In this document: positions 15,915 through 23,285 of the stretch, piece after piece
Layout of the letters: every line of letters begins with the position of its first letter
Position numbering within the stretch: the first letter of the stretch is position 1
Assembly: GCA_900541965.1 (NCBI GenBank)
Contig: UQLN01000061.1
Span: 1-26,228, forward strand
From: an uncultured Parabacteroides sp.
GTDB lineage: Bacteria > Bacteroidota > Bacteroidia > Bacteroidales > Tannerellaceae
DNA: 26,228 nucleotides
Reading direction: 5' to 3'
Program-made: the position numbers and the translations under genes
Notes under the pieces: model-generated
Told to the model about the DNA's origin: nothing
The model's input: the letters and a program-made list of their open reading frames with translations, nothing else
The model's database searches: none

Positions 15915-18900
15915 TTAAAAATTCATTCTTACACCAAAAGTCCAGGTACGGGGCGTAGGATAAGCACCTATATCCACACCACTGTTTATATCCACGCTGT
16001 TGCCACTGCCTGCAAATGCAGAGCTGGAGGGGTCGAAACCTTTATAACTTGTAATCGTGAACAAGTTCTGACAACTTACCGTTAATCTCAAATCAGCAAA
16101 TTTCACTGTCTTCTTCGGCAAATTGTATGACAAACTGATATTATCCAAACGGAAATAATTCGCATTTTCCAACCATTGGGTAGAAGCCGGCTGATACGTA
16201 TTTCCTTTACTGGTCAATGATGCATATTCAGCACCTGCACCTACTTTATCGAAACCTTTCATATAGGCATCGCGTAAAGTAATGAATTTGGAATCTCCAA
16301 CCATTGAAGCCATCGTAAAACGAGTCAGGTTCAATTTCTTAGCGCCGAACGAACCGGTAAAAAATACGTTCAGGTCCCAGTTCTTCCAACTCAACATATT
16401 GTTCCATCCCAATGTAAAGTCAGGAGTTGATTTACCAATTACGGTACGGTCGCCGGCATCGAGGCTACCATTATTATTCAGGTCGGCATACACATTATTT
16501 CCTTTTTCATCCAAACCCTCCCATACATAGCCATAGAACGAACCGATAGGTTCTCCCGGTTTCACAATAGTCACTTCTTCAACCATGCCATGTGCGGCAG
16601 GTGCTCCGTAAAGGAAATCGCTACCGGCCAAAGACAATACTTCATTCTTAATATAGGTTCCGGTAACAGTTGTTGTCCAGTTCAATTCTTTATCTTGGAA
16701 AATATGTCCGGTAATAGAGAAATCCAAACCTTTATTGCTGATTTCACCGGCATTCACCCAATAAGAGCCGCCTCCGTCATAATAAGGAATCGTTTTCTGC
16801 AACAAACCATCTACAGTCTTTTTGTAGAAATAATCCAGAGAGATGCTCAACCGACGATTCAACATGGAAACATCAAGACCCAAATCCAACTGGCGTGTTT
16901 TTTCCCATGTCAGGTCAGGAGTAGCAAGCGATTCGCTCCAATATCCCGTATAATAATTCGTGCTTCCAAAACCATAGCTTACCCGTTTCATCAAACCTAA
17001 TGTTTCATACGGGTCGATAGCCTGGTTACCCACCAAACCAAAGCTGGCGCGTATTTTAGCATCCTGGAATACCTGTTGTTTTTTCATAAAAGCCTCATTG
17101 CCCAAACTCCAGGCAACAGCTACGGACGGGAAATATCCCCATTTCTTATTCTGGAACTTTGAAGAACCATCGGCACGGAAAGTGGCAGTCAACATATAGC
17201 GGTCTGCATAATTATACATGGCACGACCAACCCCGGACATCAACCCCCATTTATAATATTTATTTTCAAACTGATGTGAAGTAGCCATATTGACATCCCA
17301 CCAGCCGACACTTTCCGTCAGCAGGCTTTTACCCGTAATCGACAGGTAACGTCCTTCCGTAGAAGTTGCTTCATATACACCGGTTACCGTAAGCGAATGG
17401 TCATTCCATTTACCCGTATAAGTCAGGTTATTCGAACTCTGCAACATCAAACGGTATGTATCGCCATTACCCATTCCGCTTGCTGTTTCCACTTTTTTCG
17501 TGCTGAATGAATAATTTTTCTCATCATTATAGTCGATACCGTTAGTTGTTGTAAAGGTTAATCCCGGTAGAATATTAAAGCGCAAATCCAACCGTCCGTT
17601 TACCACATCATTCAAATATTCAGAGCTTTCCAGTTTAAGTTTTCCTTTCGGATTGGCTGCAATGGAGTTATACGGATCCCAGGTATAATTACCATGGTCG
17701 TCCATCATAGTCATTGTCGGCGAATAATTCAGGGCAATCCATACCGGGTTCCCCTTTCCCATACTGAAATCATTCCCTTTACGCAGATTATGGGAAGCAT
17801 TAACATCTGCTGTTACATGCAGCCAGCTCGTTACATCCGAAGTAACGTTGGCACGAACCTGATAACGTTTGTTGGAAGTTTCGTCTACAACACCCTGCTG
17901 TCCCATATAGTTGGCAGAAAGATAATACTGGACATCCTTATTACCATTGGAAATAGCTAATTTATAATTTTGTGTCACGCCTGTACGGAAAATCTCATCC
18001 TGCCAATCGATACCGGCTGTCCCGTTTTTATAGGCATTCATCTCTTCTTCCGTGAACGCATTCGGGAATTTGATTTCTCTTAATGCCGTAGCATATTCAT
18101 AAGGGCTCAGAATATCATACTTATGATAAACAGAAGAAACACCTACCTGTGCATCAAAAGTAATTTCCCGGTGATTCACTTTACCTGTTTTCGTTGTAAT
18201 CAAAACAACACCGTTTGAACCTCTTGATCCATAGATAGCCGTGGAAGACGCATCTTTCAACACTTGCATAGATTGGATGTCGTCCGGGTTGATACCGGTC
18301 AAGCCACTTTCCCTGACAATTCCGTCGATTACATAAAGCGGATCATTACTTCGGTTGATAGAACCGGCCCCACGGATACGGATTTTTACATTCCCACCCG
18401 GGACACTGCTATTTTCTACCTGCACACCGGATACACGTCCCTGGATAGCATCAGACACCTGAGTGATTGGCTGGTCTTTAAAACTTTTACTATCCATAAC
18501 AGAGACAGAGCCTGCCAAATCCGCTTTACGAACTGCACCGTAACCAACAACAACCACTTCATCCAAAGCCTGGTTGTCTTCCTTCAAAACAATGTTAAAC
18601 AGCGTCTGCTTACCAGATGCGATTTCCTGTGGCAGGAAACCGATATAAGAAACCTGTATAACAGCACCTTCAGGTACTTCTTCCAATGTAAAGTTACCGT
18701 CCGCATCGGTTATACATCCATGAGTTGTACCCTTTACCAAAATATTGGCTCCGGCAATCGGTCCCATATCATCTCTTACGGAACCTGAAATCGTACGTAG
18801 ATTTCTCTGGTTTTGCTCAGACACGGCAGGTGCATCTTTTTTGGATATGATAATCTGCCGGTTTGCAATCGTATACGTATTATTTGTGCCTTCAAAAACC

Positions 18901-19163
18901 TGGTCGAGAATATTCTCAACCTTTCCGTTTTCCGTACTAACGGATACTTTTCTGTTTAAATCGATTGATTTGTCCAAATAGAAAAAGATATATTCGCTAT
19001 TTTTCTCAATCCGGTTAAATACATCTCTTACCGTCTGGGAATTGGTTTCCGCAGACAAATTTGTCCCAATAACAATAAATGCAAAGAAGAAAAAGATTTT
19101 AATGGCGCGTATCAGCCTTTTTTGTTTAGATTTACTCTGCCTAAACTTCGAATCCTTTTTCAT
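15915..19163 (-). CDS. SusC/RagA TonB-dependent transporter with STN signalling domain
   Basis: A 1082-residue outer-membrane transporter. After an unusually long, basic signal region (about 1-38) comes an STN domain (about 42-108, QTVRDVFNRIEKNSEYIFFY and KVENILDQVFEG), then a carboxypeptidase-regulatory-like domain (about 125-193, ISGSVRD and GNFTLEEVPEG), the TonB box region DEVVVVGYG (202-209 and neighbours), the plug (about 215-330, VLKDASSTAIYGSRGSNGVV) and a beta-barrel ending in RMNF. The STN domain is the part known to contact FecR-type anti-sigma factors, so this transporter should also sense its substrate. Its gene lies 109 bp downstream of fecR and is the expected target of the sigma factor encoded in this cluster. 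Confidence 0.95.
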   Translation of the reverse strand: MKKDSKFRQSKSKQKRLIRAIKIFFFFAFIVIGTNLSAETNSQTVRDVFNRIEKNSEYIFFYLDKSIDLNRKVSVSTENGKVENILDQVFEGTNNTYTIANRQIIISKKDAPAVSEQNQRNLRTISGSVRDDMGPIAGANILVKGTTHGCITDADGNFTLEEVPEGAVIQVSYIGFLPQEIASGKQTLFNIVLKEDNQALDEVVVVGYGAVRKADLAGSVSVMDSKSFKDQPITQVSDAIQGRVSGVQVENSSVPGGNVKIRIRGAGSINRSNDPLYVIDGIVRESGLTGINPDDIQSMQVLKDASSTAIYGSRGSNGVVLITTKTGKVNHREITFDAQVGVSSVYHKYDILSPYEYATALREIKFPNAFTEEEMNAYKNGTAGIDWQDEIFRTGVTQNYKLAISNGNKDVQYYLSANYMGQQGVVDETSNKRYQVRANVTSDVTSWLHVTADVNASHNLRKGNDFSMGKGNPVWIALNYSPTMTMMDDHGNYTWDPYNSIAANPKGKLKLESSEYLNDVVNGRLDLRFNILPGLTFTTTNGIDYNDEKNYSFSTKKVETASGMGNGDTYRLMLQSSNNLTYTGKWNDHSLTVTGVYEATSTEGRYLSITGKSLLTESVGWWDVNMATSHQFENKYYKWGLMSGVGRAMYNYADRYMLTATFRADGSSKFQNKKWGYFPSVAVAWSLGNEAFMKKQQVFQDAKIRASFGLVGNQAIDPYETLGLMKRVSYGFGSTNYYTGYWSESLATPDLTWEKTRQLDLGLDVSMLNRRLSISLDYFYKKTVDGLLQKTIPYYDGGGSYWVNAGEISNKGLDFSITGHIFQDKELNWTTTVTGTYIKNEVLSLAGSDFLYGAPAAHGMVEEVTIVKPGEPIGSFYGYVWEGLDEKGNNVYADLNNNGSLDAGDRTVIGKSTPDFTLGWNNMLSWKNWDLNVFFTGSFGAKKLNLTRFTMASMVGDSKFITLRDAYMKGFDKVGAGAEYASLTSKGNTYQPASTQWLENANYFRLDNISLSYNLPKKTVKFADLRLTVSCQNLFTITSYKGFDPSSSAFAGSGNSVDINSGVDIGAYPTPRTWTFGVRMNF

Positions 19164-19272
19164 GTTTGTAGTGATTTAAGTTTATAATTTAGTTTAATAT
19201 TTGTGTTTTCTAATGGAGGGAGCACATAGTAGTTTTTTCCCTTTATTTTCATGGATCCATAATTGATTGATT
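19164..19272 (-). promoter_or_regulatory. susC leader, candidate ECF-sigma promoter region
   Basis: This 109-bp gap holds no minus-strand TAnnTTTG box, consistent with use of the cluster's own ECF sigma. A GC-flanked segment (19218-19241, minus strand GGGAAAAAACTAC then TATGTGCTCCC) and a perfect palindrome ATGGATCCAT (19251-19260) are the most conspicuous elements. The assignment as promoter is inference. Confidence 0.35.
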
Positions 19273-20472
19273 TTAATGTTTAACAATAAATATATTCTCG
19301 TCGTCTTTTTCTATTTTTATCGGAGCAGCTTTTTGCAGAATACCAAAAACATCATTAATATCATCCCGTAAATCCAATTTACCACTGCAAACCAATTCCG
19401 AAACTTTTGAGTCCCAAGAAATACGGACTCCATAGTATTTGCAGAGTTTGCTAAATACTACACCCAAATATTCATGATTGAACTGATAATAACCGTCTTT
19501 CCATGCCACATAATCATTAATATCCACCTCTTTTACAGAAGAAATCTTCTTTTTATTGTCATACAGATACATTTGATTGGGACTCAATACGGTTTTCTTT
19601 TGTCCGTTCACGGCAACATTTACCTTTCCATTAACAAGTACGACTTTCTGGTCCGGTTCATTTTCATAGGCCGACACACCAAACTGCGTACCCAGCACCT
19701 GTACTTCCATCTGCCGGGTCTTTATAATAAACGGTTTCGTTTCATCATGGCTTACATCCAGATAGATTTCCCCCTCTACAAATATCTCCCGCCTATTCTC
19801 TGCAAACTTTGCCGGATAAATAACCTTGGAACCGGAATTCACCCAGATTTTCGTACCGTCTGCAAGCAACAGCGACGAACGTTTGCCCACAGGAACTATC
19901 AACTGATTGAAAGATTGTACTTCCTCATCTTTCGGCTCTACCTCCACATCTTCCGAGTTAACGGAAACTCCTCCTTCTTTCTGGTATTCTACAGTCGTCT
20001 CTTTTCCGTCTATCGACATGGTTTTATTTTCAGACAATACTAATTGGACATTTCCGGCCGAATTATCCATTTGGGGTGTTGAATGAAGGATTGCTTCATA
20101 ATTAATACCCGGTTCTTCACGCCAAAAAGAATACCAACTAAAAGTCAGGAGTAAAAGGACAGTAGCAGCAATTGCCGCTACTGTCCATATTATGGAGTTT
20201 TTTCTTCTTTTATTACTGAATTGATTGTTTGCCGACACTATTCGTTCCCACATATCTTTCACATCCTCTGAAGACAGAAGCACTATATTCTCCGATTTAC
20301 TTATATCATCCAAAAATGAACGGGCGATTTGCAGCTCTTTAGCAAATGACGCATCCTTCTCCAGTTCCTTCCAGAAAATGCGGCTTTCTTCATCCGGATG
20401 CAATTCCGAAGCCAGAAAGTAATCGTCATTCAACAATTGTTCGGCGTTATATATTGTATAGTCTTTATCCAT
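19273..20472 (-). CDS. FecR-type anti-sigma factor
   Basis: A 399-residue inner-membrane regulator. The cytoplasmic N-terminal part (1-91) would bind the sigma factor. A single transmembrane helix spans about 94-114. The periplasmic part has the FecR domain (about 186-290, VPVGKRSSLLLADGTKIWVN, GEIYLDVSHDETKPFIIKT, VQVLGTQFGVSAY) and a C-terminal DUF4974 domain (about 328-396, YYQFNHEYLGVVFSKLCKYY), the usual Bacteroidetes arrangement. An acidic stretch (173-186, rich in Glu/Asp) separates the helix from the FecR domain. It lies between sigma and susC, matching the sensor/anti-sigma/sigma circuit in which the SusC STN domain signals to FecR. The 89-bp gap to sigma contains the palindrome TTTTTTTAAAAAAA but no clear terminator or promoter. 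Confidence 0.94.
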   Translation of the reverse strand: MDKDYTIYNAEQLLNDDYFLASELHPDEESRIFWKELEKDASFAKELQIARSFLDDISKSENIVLLSSEDVKDMWERIVSANNQFSNKRRKNSIIWTVAAIAATVLLLLTFSWYSFWREEPGINYEAILHSTPQMDNSAGNVQLVLSENKTMSIDGKETTVEYQKEGGVSVNSEDVEVEPKDEEVQSFNQLIVPVGKRSSLLLADGTKIWVNSGSKVIYPAKFAENRREIFVEGEIYLDVSHDETKPFIIKTRQMEVQVLGTQFGVSAYENEPDQKVVLVNGKVNVAVNGQKKTVLSPNQMYLYDNKKKISSVKEVDINDYVAWKDGYYQFNHEYLGVVFSKLCKYYGVRISWDSKVSELVCSGKLDLRDDINDVFGILQKAAPIKIEKDDENIFIVKH

Positions 20473-20561
20473 CTCTTGCGAGTCATAATTTATAATAAGG
20501 AGACTGCTTCTTATTTTTTATACTCACTTAAAGAGAACTTTTTTTAAAAAAATTTCCTATT

Positions 20562-21143
20562 TCAATAAACCGACAGAATTAGCAAAAACAGTTCCACGGA
20601 AACATACGATTTCCTCACTTTCTTCAGAGAACGTTGGATCAAGTTTTCTGCCGACTGGTAATTAAGATCCATCAATACACAAATCTCGTCCATACTTAAT
20701 TCCTGTATGTACCTGTAATAAATGATTTCTTTTTGGCGTGGTGTCAGGAGGGATAATATTTTCTTTACTTCTTTTCGTTGATTGGCGTATTGTTCATTAT
20801 CGATGTACTGCTCCTCAACCGTTGGTATATCCAATGAAAATTGCACGGTTTCCGGATCAAACGAATCATAAGCAGCTTCTTTGTATAAGGTTCTAATCAA
20901 ATTATTTTTAAGAGAAACAAATAAGTATAATGAAACATTCTCGGGAACAGCAAGATGTTCCCGAGATTTATACAGCTGTATAAATACTTCCTGAATAGCG
21001 TCTTTGATCATCTCGGTATTCGAGGTAAAACGAAGACCGTATTGAAAGAGTTTTTGTACATACACCGTATAAAGCCAAGAATAGGCATCGTTGTCTCCGG
21101 AGATAAACTGCTGCCACTTTATTTTACTTTCACCAACCAACAT
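20562..21143 (-). CDS. ECF sigma-70 family RNA polymerase sigma factor
   Basis: A 193-residue extracytoplasmic-function sigma factor. Region 2 (about 18-85) contains YGLRFTSNTEMIKDAIQEVF, the -10 recognition and core-binding part. Region 4 (about 126-178) contains LTPRQKEIIYYRYIQELSMD and a helix-turn-helix for the -35. The acidic linker (about 100-120) is typical of the SusCD-regulating ECF group. A hydrophobic C-terminal tail (VELFLLILSVY) follows region 4, longer than needed for the fold. The partner is the FecR protein encoded 89 bp downstream, and the likely target is the susC promoter. It has its own promoter box at 21149-21156 and lies beyond the terminator of the GH16-phosphodiesterase unit. 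The ATG at 21143 is the first in-frame start after an upstream stop codon. Confidence 0.93.
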   Translation of the reverse strand: MLVGESKIKWQQFISGDNDAYSWLYTVYVQKLFQYGLRFTSNTEMIKDAIQEVFIQLYKSREHLAVPENVSLYLFVSLKNNLIRTLYKEAAYDSFDPETVQFSLDIPTVEEQYIDNEQYANQRKEVKKILSLLTPRQKEIIYYRYIQELSMDEICVLMDLNYQSAENLIQRSLKKVRKSYVSVELFLLILSVY

Positions 21144-21148
21144 AAGTA

Positions 21149-21178
21149 CAAAAATATAATAATTTCATTAAAATACAA
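21149..21178 (-). promoter_or_regulatory. Promoter of the ECF sigma gene
   Basis: On the minus strand a -33 TTG (21176-21178) is followed after 19 bases by TATTTTTG (21149-21156), a full match in sequence and spacing to the Bacteroidetes housekeeping promoter. The -7 box ends only 5 bases before the ATG, so the transcript would be leaderless or nearly so. Confidence 0.5.
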
Positions 21179-21324
21179 GAAAATAAACAAATATAATGAC
21201 TATAACCATTTGAAAATACTCCTTATGAAAGTGACTCCAAACCTTGTTATAAATCGATAGCATTGTAAGTCTTCCTTTATTATATCTCTATTCACCTTAT
21301 ACTATGTGCGATTTTATTTTCAAC

Positions 21325-21357
21325 AAAAAGGGGCGGTTTGTGAAGCCGTCCCTTTTT
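21325..21357 (-). terminator. Terminator of the GH16-phosphodiesterase unit
   Basis: AAAAAGGGGCGGTTT (21325-21339) pairs with AAGCCGTCCCTTTTT (21343-21357) apart from two G-U type pairs, with a 3-base loop. It is flanked by A and T runs and so is potentially bidirectional. It lies about 30 bases past the phosphodiesterase stop and separates that unit from the sigma gene. Confidence 0.8.
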
Positions 21358-21389
21358 ATCATTTCATTTCAATTACTTTTCAGAAATAC

Positions 21390-22292
21390 CTACTTAAATA
21401 TTTGTTTCATCGGACGTCCGATCCAAACCTGAGGTTGCTGCAAGCCTAAAATATAAGCAAGTGTGGAAGCGCAGTCAAACTGCATCATGCTTTCCTGAAA
21501 CTCATATCCTTTTTTAATGCCTTTACCGCAAACAATAAATGGGGTTTCCATTTCCTGCATGGTTTTGCCGCCATGACCTTTATTTATTCCACCATGGTCT
21601 GCTGTTACAATGAAAATTGTTTCATCCAGCATACCAGCTTCTTTCACAGCGTTTACGATTTCGCCGATATACCCGTCCAATTCTTTCAGTTTATTATAAT
21701 AGGCTGGTGTATCATGACCGTCAGAATGTCCTACATGGTCCGGCTCATCAAATACGATGTTTACAAAATTAGGGCGTTTGCTTTTTATATAGTCTACAGC
21801 ATAACGGGCAGTCGCTTGGGAAACATTATTTTTCTCTGTTACATGCTTGTCGTAATTCAGAGCCAGCGTATCCACCACATAACGGATTCCGCTCCATTCA
21901 TAAATACAACCGATTTCAGCTTTCGGATCCGCACGGTGTAACAAACCGAAGATTGTCGGGAAAATACCGTCCTCATCCAAAACACGCGAAGGCAAATCCG
22001 GAGTCTGGGAACCCCATTCCGTATATCCGTGAAGTTCAGGACCTGCTCCCATATACATGGAAGCCCAGTTTACCGCACTTGAAGAGGGAAGCACCGATCG
22101 TTTTTTCAATGTATAAGCGCCATCAGCCATCATCTTCTTCACATTGGGCATATCCGCTTTTTCCACACTGTAAGCGCCCCAGCCGTCCAAACCAATCATT
22201 ACAACATGCTTTGCTTTTCCTTTAGCGGCAAATCCGGAACTCGTACATAATACAAGGAAAGCCAGCATTAAAATAAATTTTCCTGTTTTCAT
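21390..22292 (-). CDS. Secreted type I phosphodiesterase/nucleotide pyrophosphatase-like enzyme
   Basis: A 300-residue exported member of the alkaline phosphatase superfamily (PF01663 type). The signal peptide covers about 1-23 (ends GFAAK). Metal-site and active-site residues are in place: D36 in IGLDGW, S72 in PSSSAVNW as the position of the usual Thr/Ser nucleophile, D185 and H189 in DEPDHVGH, D232 and H233 in TADHGG, and H240 in KGHGG. It probably hydrolyses phosphodiester or phosphomonoester bonds in the periplasm, with two zinc ions; the substrate is unknown. It follows the GH16 gene by 28 bp, so the two are co-expressed, which suggests removal of a phosphate-containing substituent from the same glycan or recovery of phosphate. 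That functional link is inference. Confidence 0.88.
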   Translation of the reverse strand: MKTGKFILMLAFLVLCTSSGFAAKGKAKHVVMIGLDGWGAYSVEKADMPNVKKMMADGAYTLKKRSVLPSSSAVNWASMYMGAGPELHGYTEWGSQTPDLPSRVLDEDGIFPTIFGLLHRADPKAEIGCIYEWSGIRYVVDTLALNYDKHVTEKNNVSQATARYAVDYIKSKRPNFVNIVFDEPDHVGHSDGHDTPAYYNKLKELDGYIGEIVNAVKEAGMLDETIFIVTADHGGINKGHGGKTMQEMETPFIVCGKGIKKGYEFQESMMQFDCASTLAYILGLQQPQVWIGRPMKQIFK

Positions 22293-22320
22293 ATGATTTT
22301 TTTATAGGTAAATAGATAGA

Positions 22321-23130
22321 TTAATCCTTCTGATAATGGCGAACCCAGTCCACCTGCATTTCAACGGGTAAATCCGTGGAATCAACGCCACCGACCCAAG
22401 AACCACCCAACTGCATATCGATTAACAAATAGTAAGGAATATCGAACGGATACTGTCCTTCTTTATCGGTTTTGATACGAGGATAGGCAAATGTACGTAA
22501 ATTATTGATAAAAAAGACAAGACTATCCGGATACATTTCTACGGCATAAATGTTAAAATCGTCCGGGGCAATAGAACCAATGCCTCCCTGAGGAGGGGTG
22601 TCTTTTATTCCTTGGATATAAGTATACCCCGAATGAACGGTCTGATAGGCAATACTATCTCTATTGAGACGTTCCATAATATCTATCTCACCTCCGGCAG
22701 GCCAATGGTACGTTGCCGTATCAAAGGGCAGCAACCAAATAGCAGGCCAGGCCCCGGTGGCCCCCTGCAATTTTGCCTTTATTTCCAGACGCCCGCCGTA
22801 AAAAGCATGCTTACCTTTCGTATAAAGCCCTCCGGTCAGATAAGTAGCAGTATCCAAAGAACGATCCGGGTTAACAATTCCCCGAAGGATAAGGTTCCCA
22901 TTCTCCATACCATAGCATGCATCATTATCGGACATAAAATTCTGCCAGTCTGCCGTCCCTCGGGGGATTTTGGACCATGTTGCCGTATCGAATCCTTTTT
23001 GCTGTTTAAAATCATCTTCCCATACCAGTTTCCATTTGGCTTCCAAATGATGCGGGATACTTCCACAGAGAAAGAAAAATGTGGCACAGAGGCATGTGGC
23101 TACAAGACATATTTGTGTTTTCATAGACAT
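22321..23130 (-). CDS. Secreted family 16 glycoside hydrolase
   Basis: A 269-residue GH16 endo-glycanase. The N-terminus is hydrophobic (about 5-30) and should direct export; C22 lies in a poor lipobox (FFLCGS), so lipidation is uncertain. The catalytic motif is complete: E148-I-D150-I-M-E153 (GGEIDIMERL), where E148 is the nucleophile and E153 the acid/base. AWPAIWLLP (128-136) before it and DWVRHYQKD at the C-terminus are typical of the laminarinase-like (beta-1,3 or mixed-linkage glucanase) branch; other GH16 specificities cannot be excluded. It is first in a unit with the phosphodiesterase, with a promoter box 13 bases upstream of the ATG. A second ATG at 23124 is possible. Confidence 0.92.
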   Translation of the reverse strand: MSMKTQICLVATCLCATFFFLCGSIPHHLEAKWKLVWEDDFKQQKGFDTATWSKIPRGTADWQNFMSDNDACYGMENGNLILRGIVNPDRSLDTATYLTGGLYTKGKHAFYGGRLEIKAKLQGATGAWPAIWLLPFDTATYHWPAGGEIDIMERLNRDSIAYQTVHSGYTYIQGIKDTPPQGGIGSIAPDDFNIYAVEMYPDSLVFFINNLRTFAYPRIKTDKEGQYPFDIPYYLLIDMQLGGSWVGGVDSTDLPVEMQVDWVRHYQKD

Positions 23131-23142
23131 TAATTTTGGTTA

Positions 23143-23150
23143 CAAAAATA
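23143..23150 (-). promoter_or_regulatory. Promoter -7 box of the GH16 gene
   Basis: The minus strand reads TATTTTTG, an exact TAnnTTTG match. The start would lie about 6 bases before the ATG. No -33 TTTG is found at normal spacing. Confidence 0.4.
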
Positions 23151-23205
23151 ATGTTATTTGCTGTAATAGCAGGTTTATTTCAAAAAAGCTTGTATTTCAA
23201 AACAG

Positions 23206-23269
23206 AAAAACACTAACTGGCGCAGACTTACGCAGGCCTTATATTACCTGCTAAAATCTGCGCCCGTTA
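23206..23269 (-). terminator. Terminator of the kinase-S41 protease unit
   Basis: TAAC and GGCGCAGA (23214-23226) pair with TCTGCGCC and GTTA (23257-23269), and an inner GCAGG/CCTGC pair extends the stem. On the minus strand a GTGTTTTTC run follows. It begins 17 bases after the S41 stop codon. Confidence 0.8.
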
Positions 23270-23285
23270 ATATTTCAGTTATACC

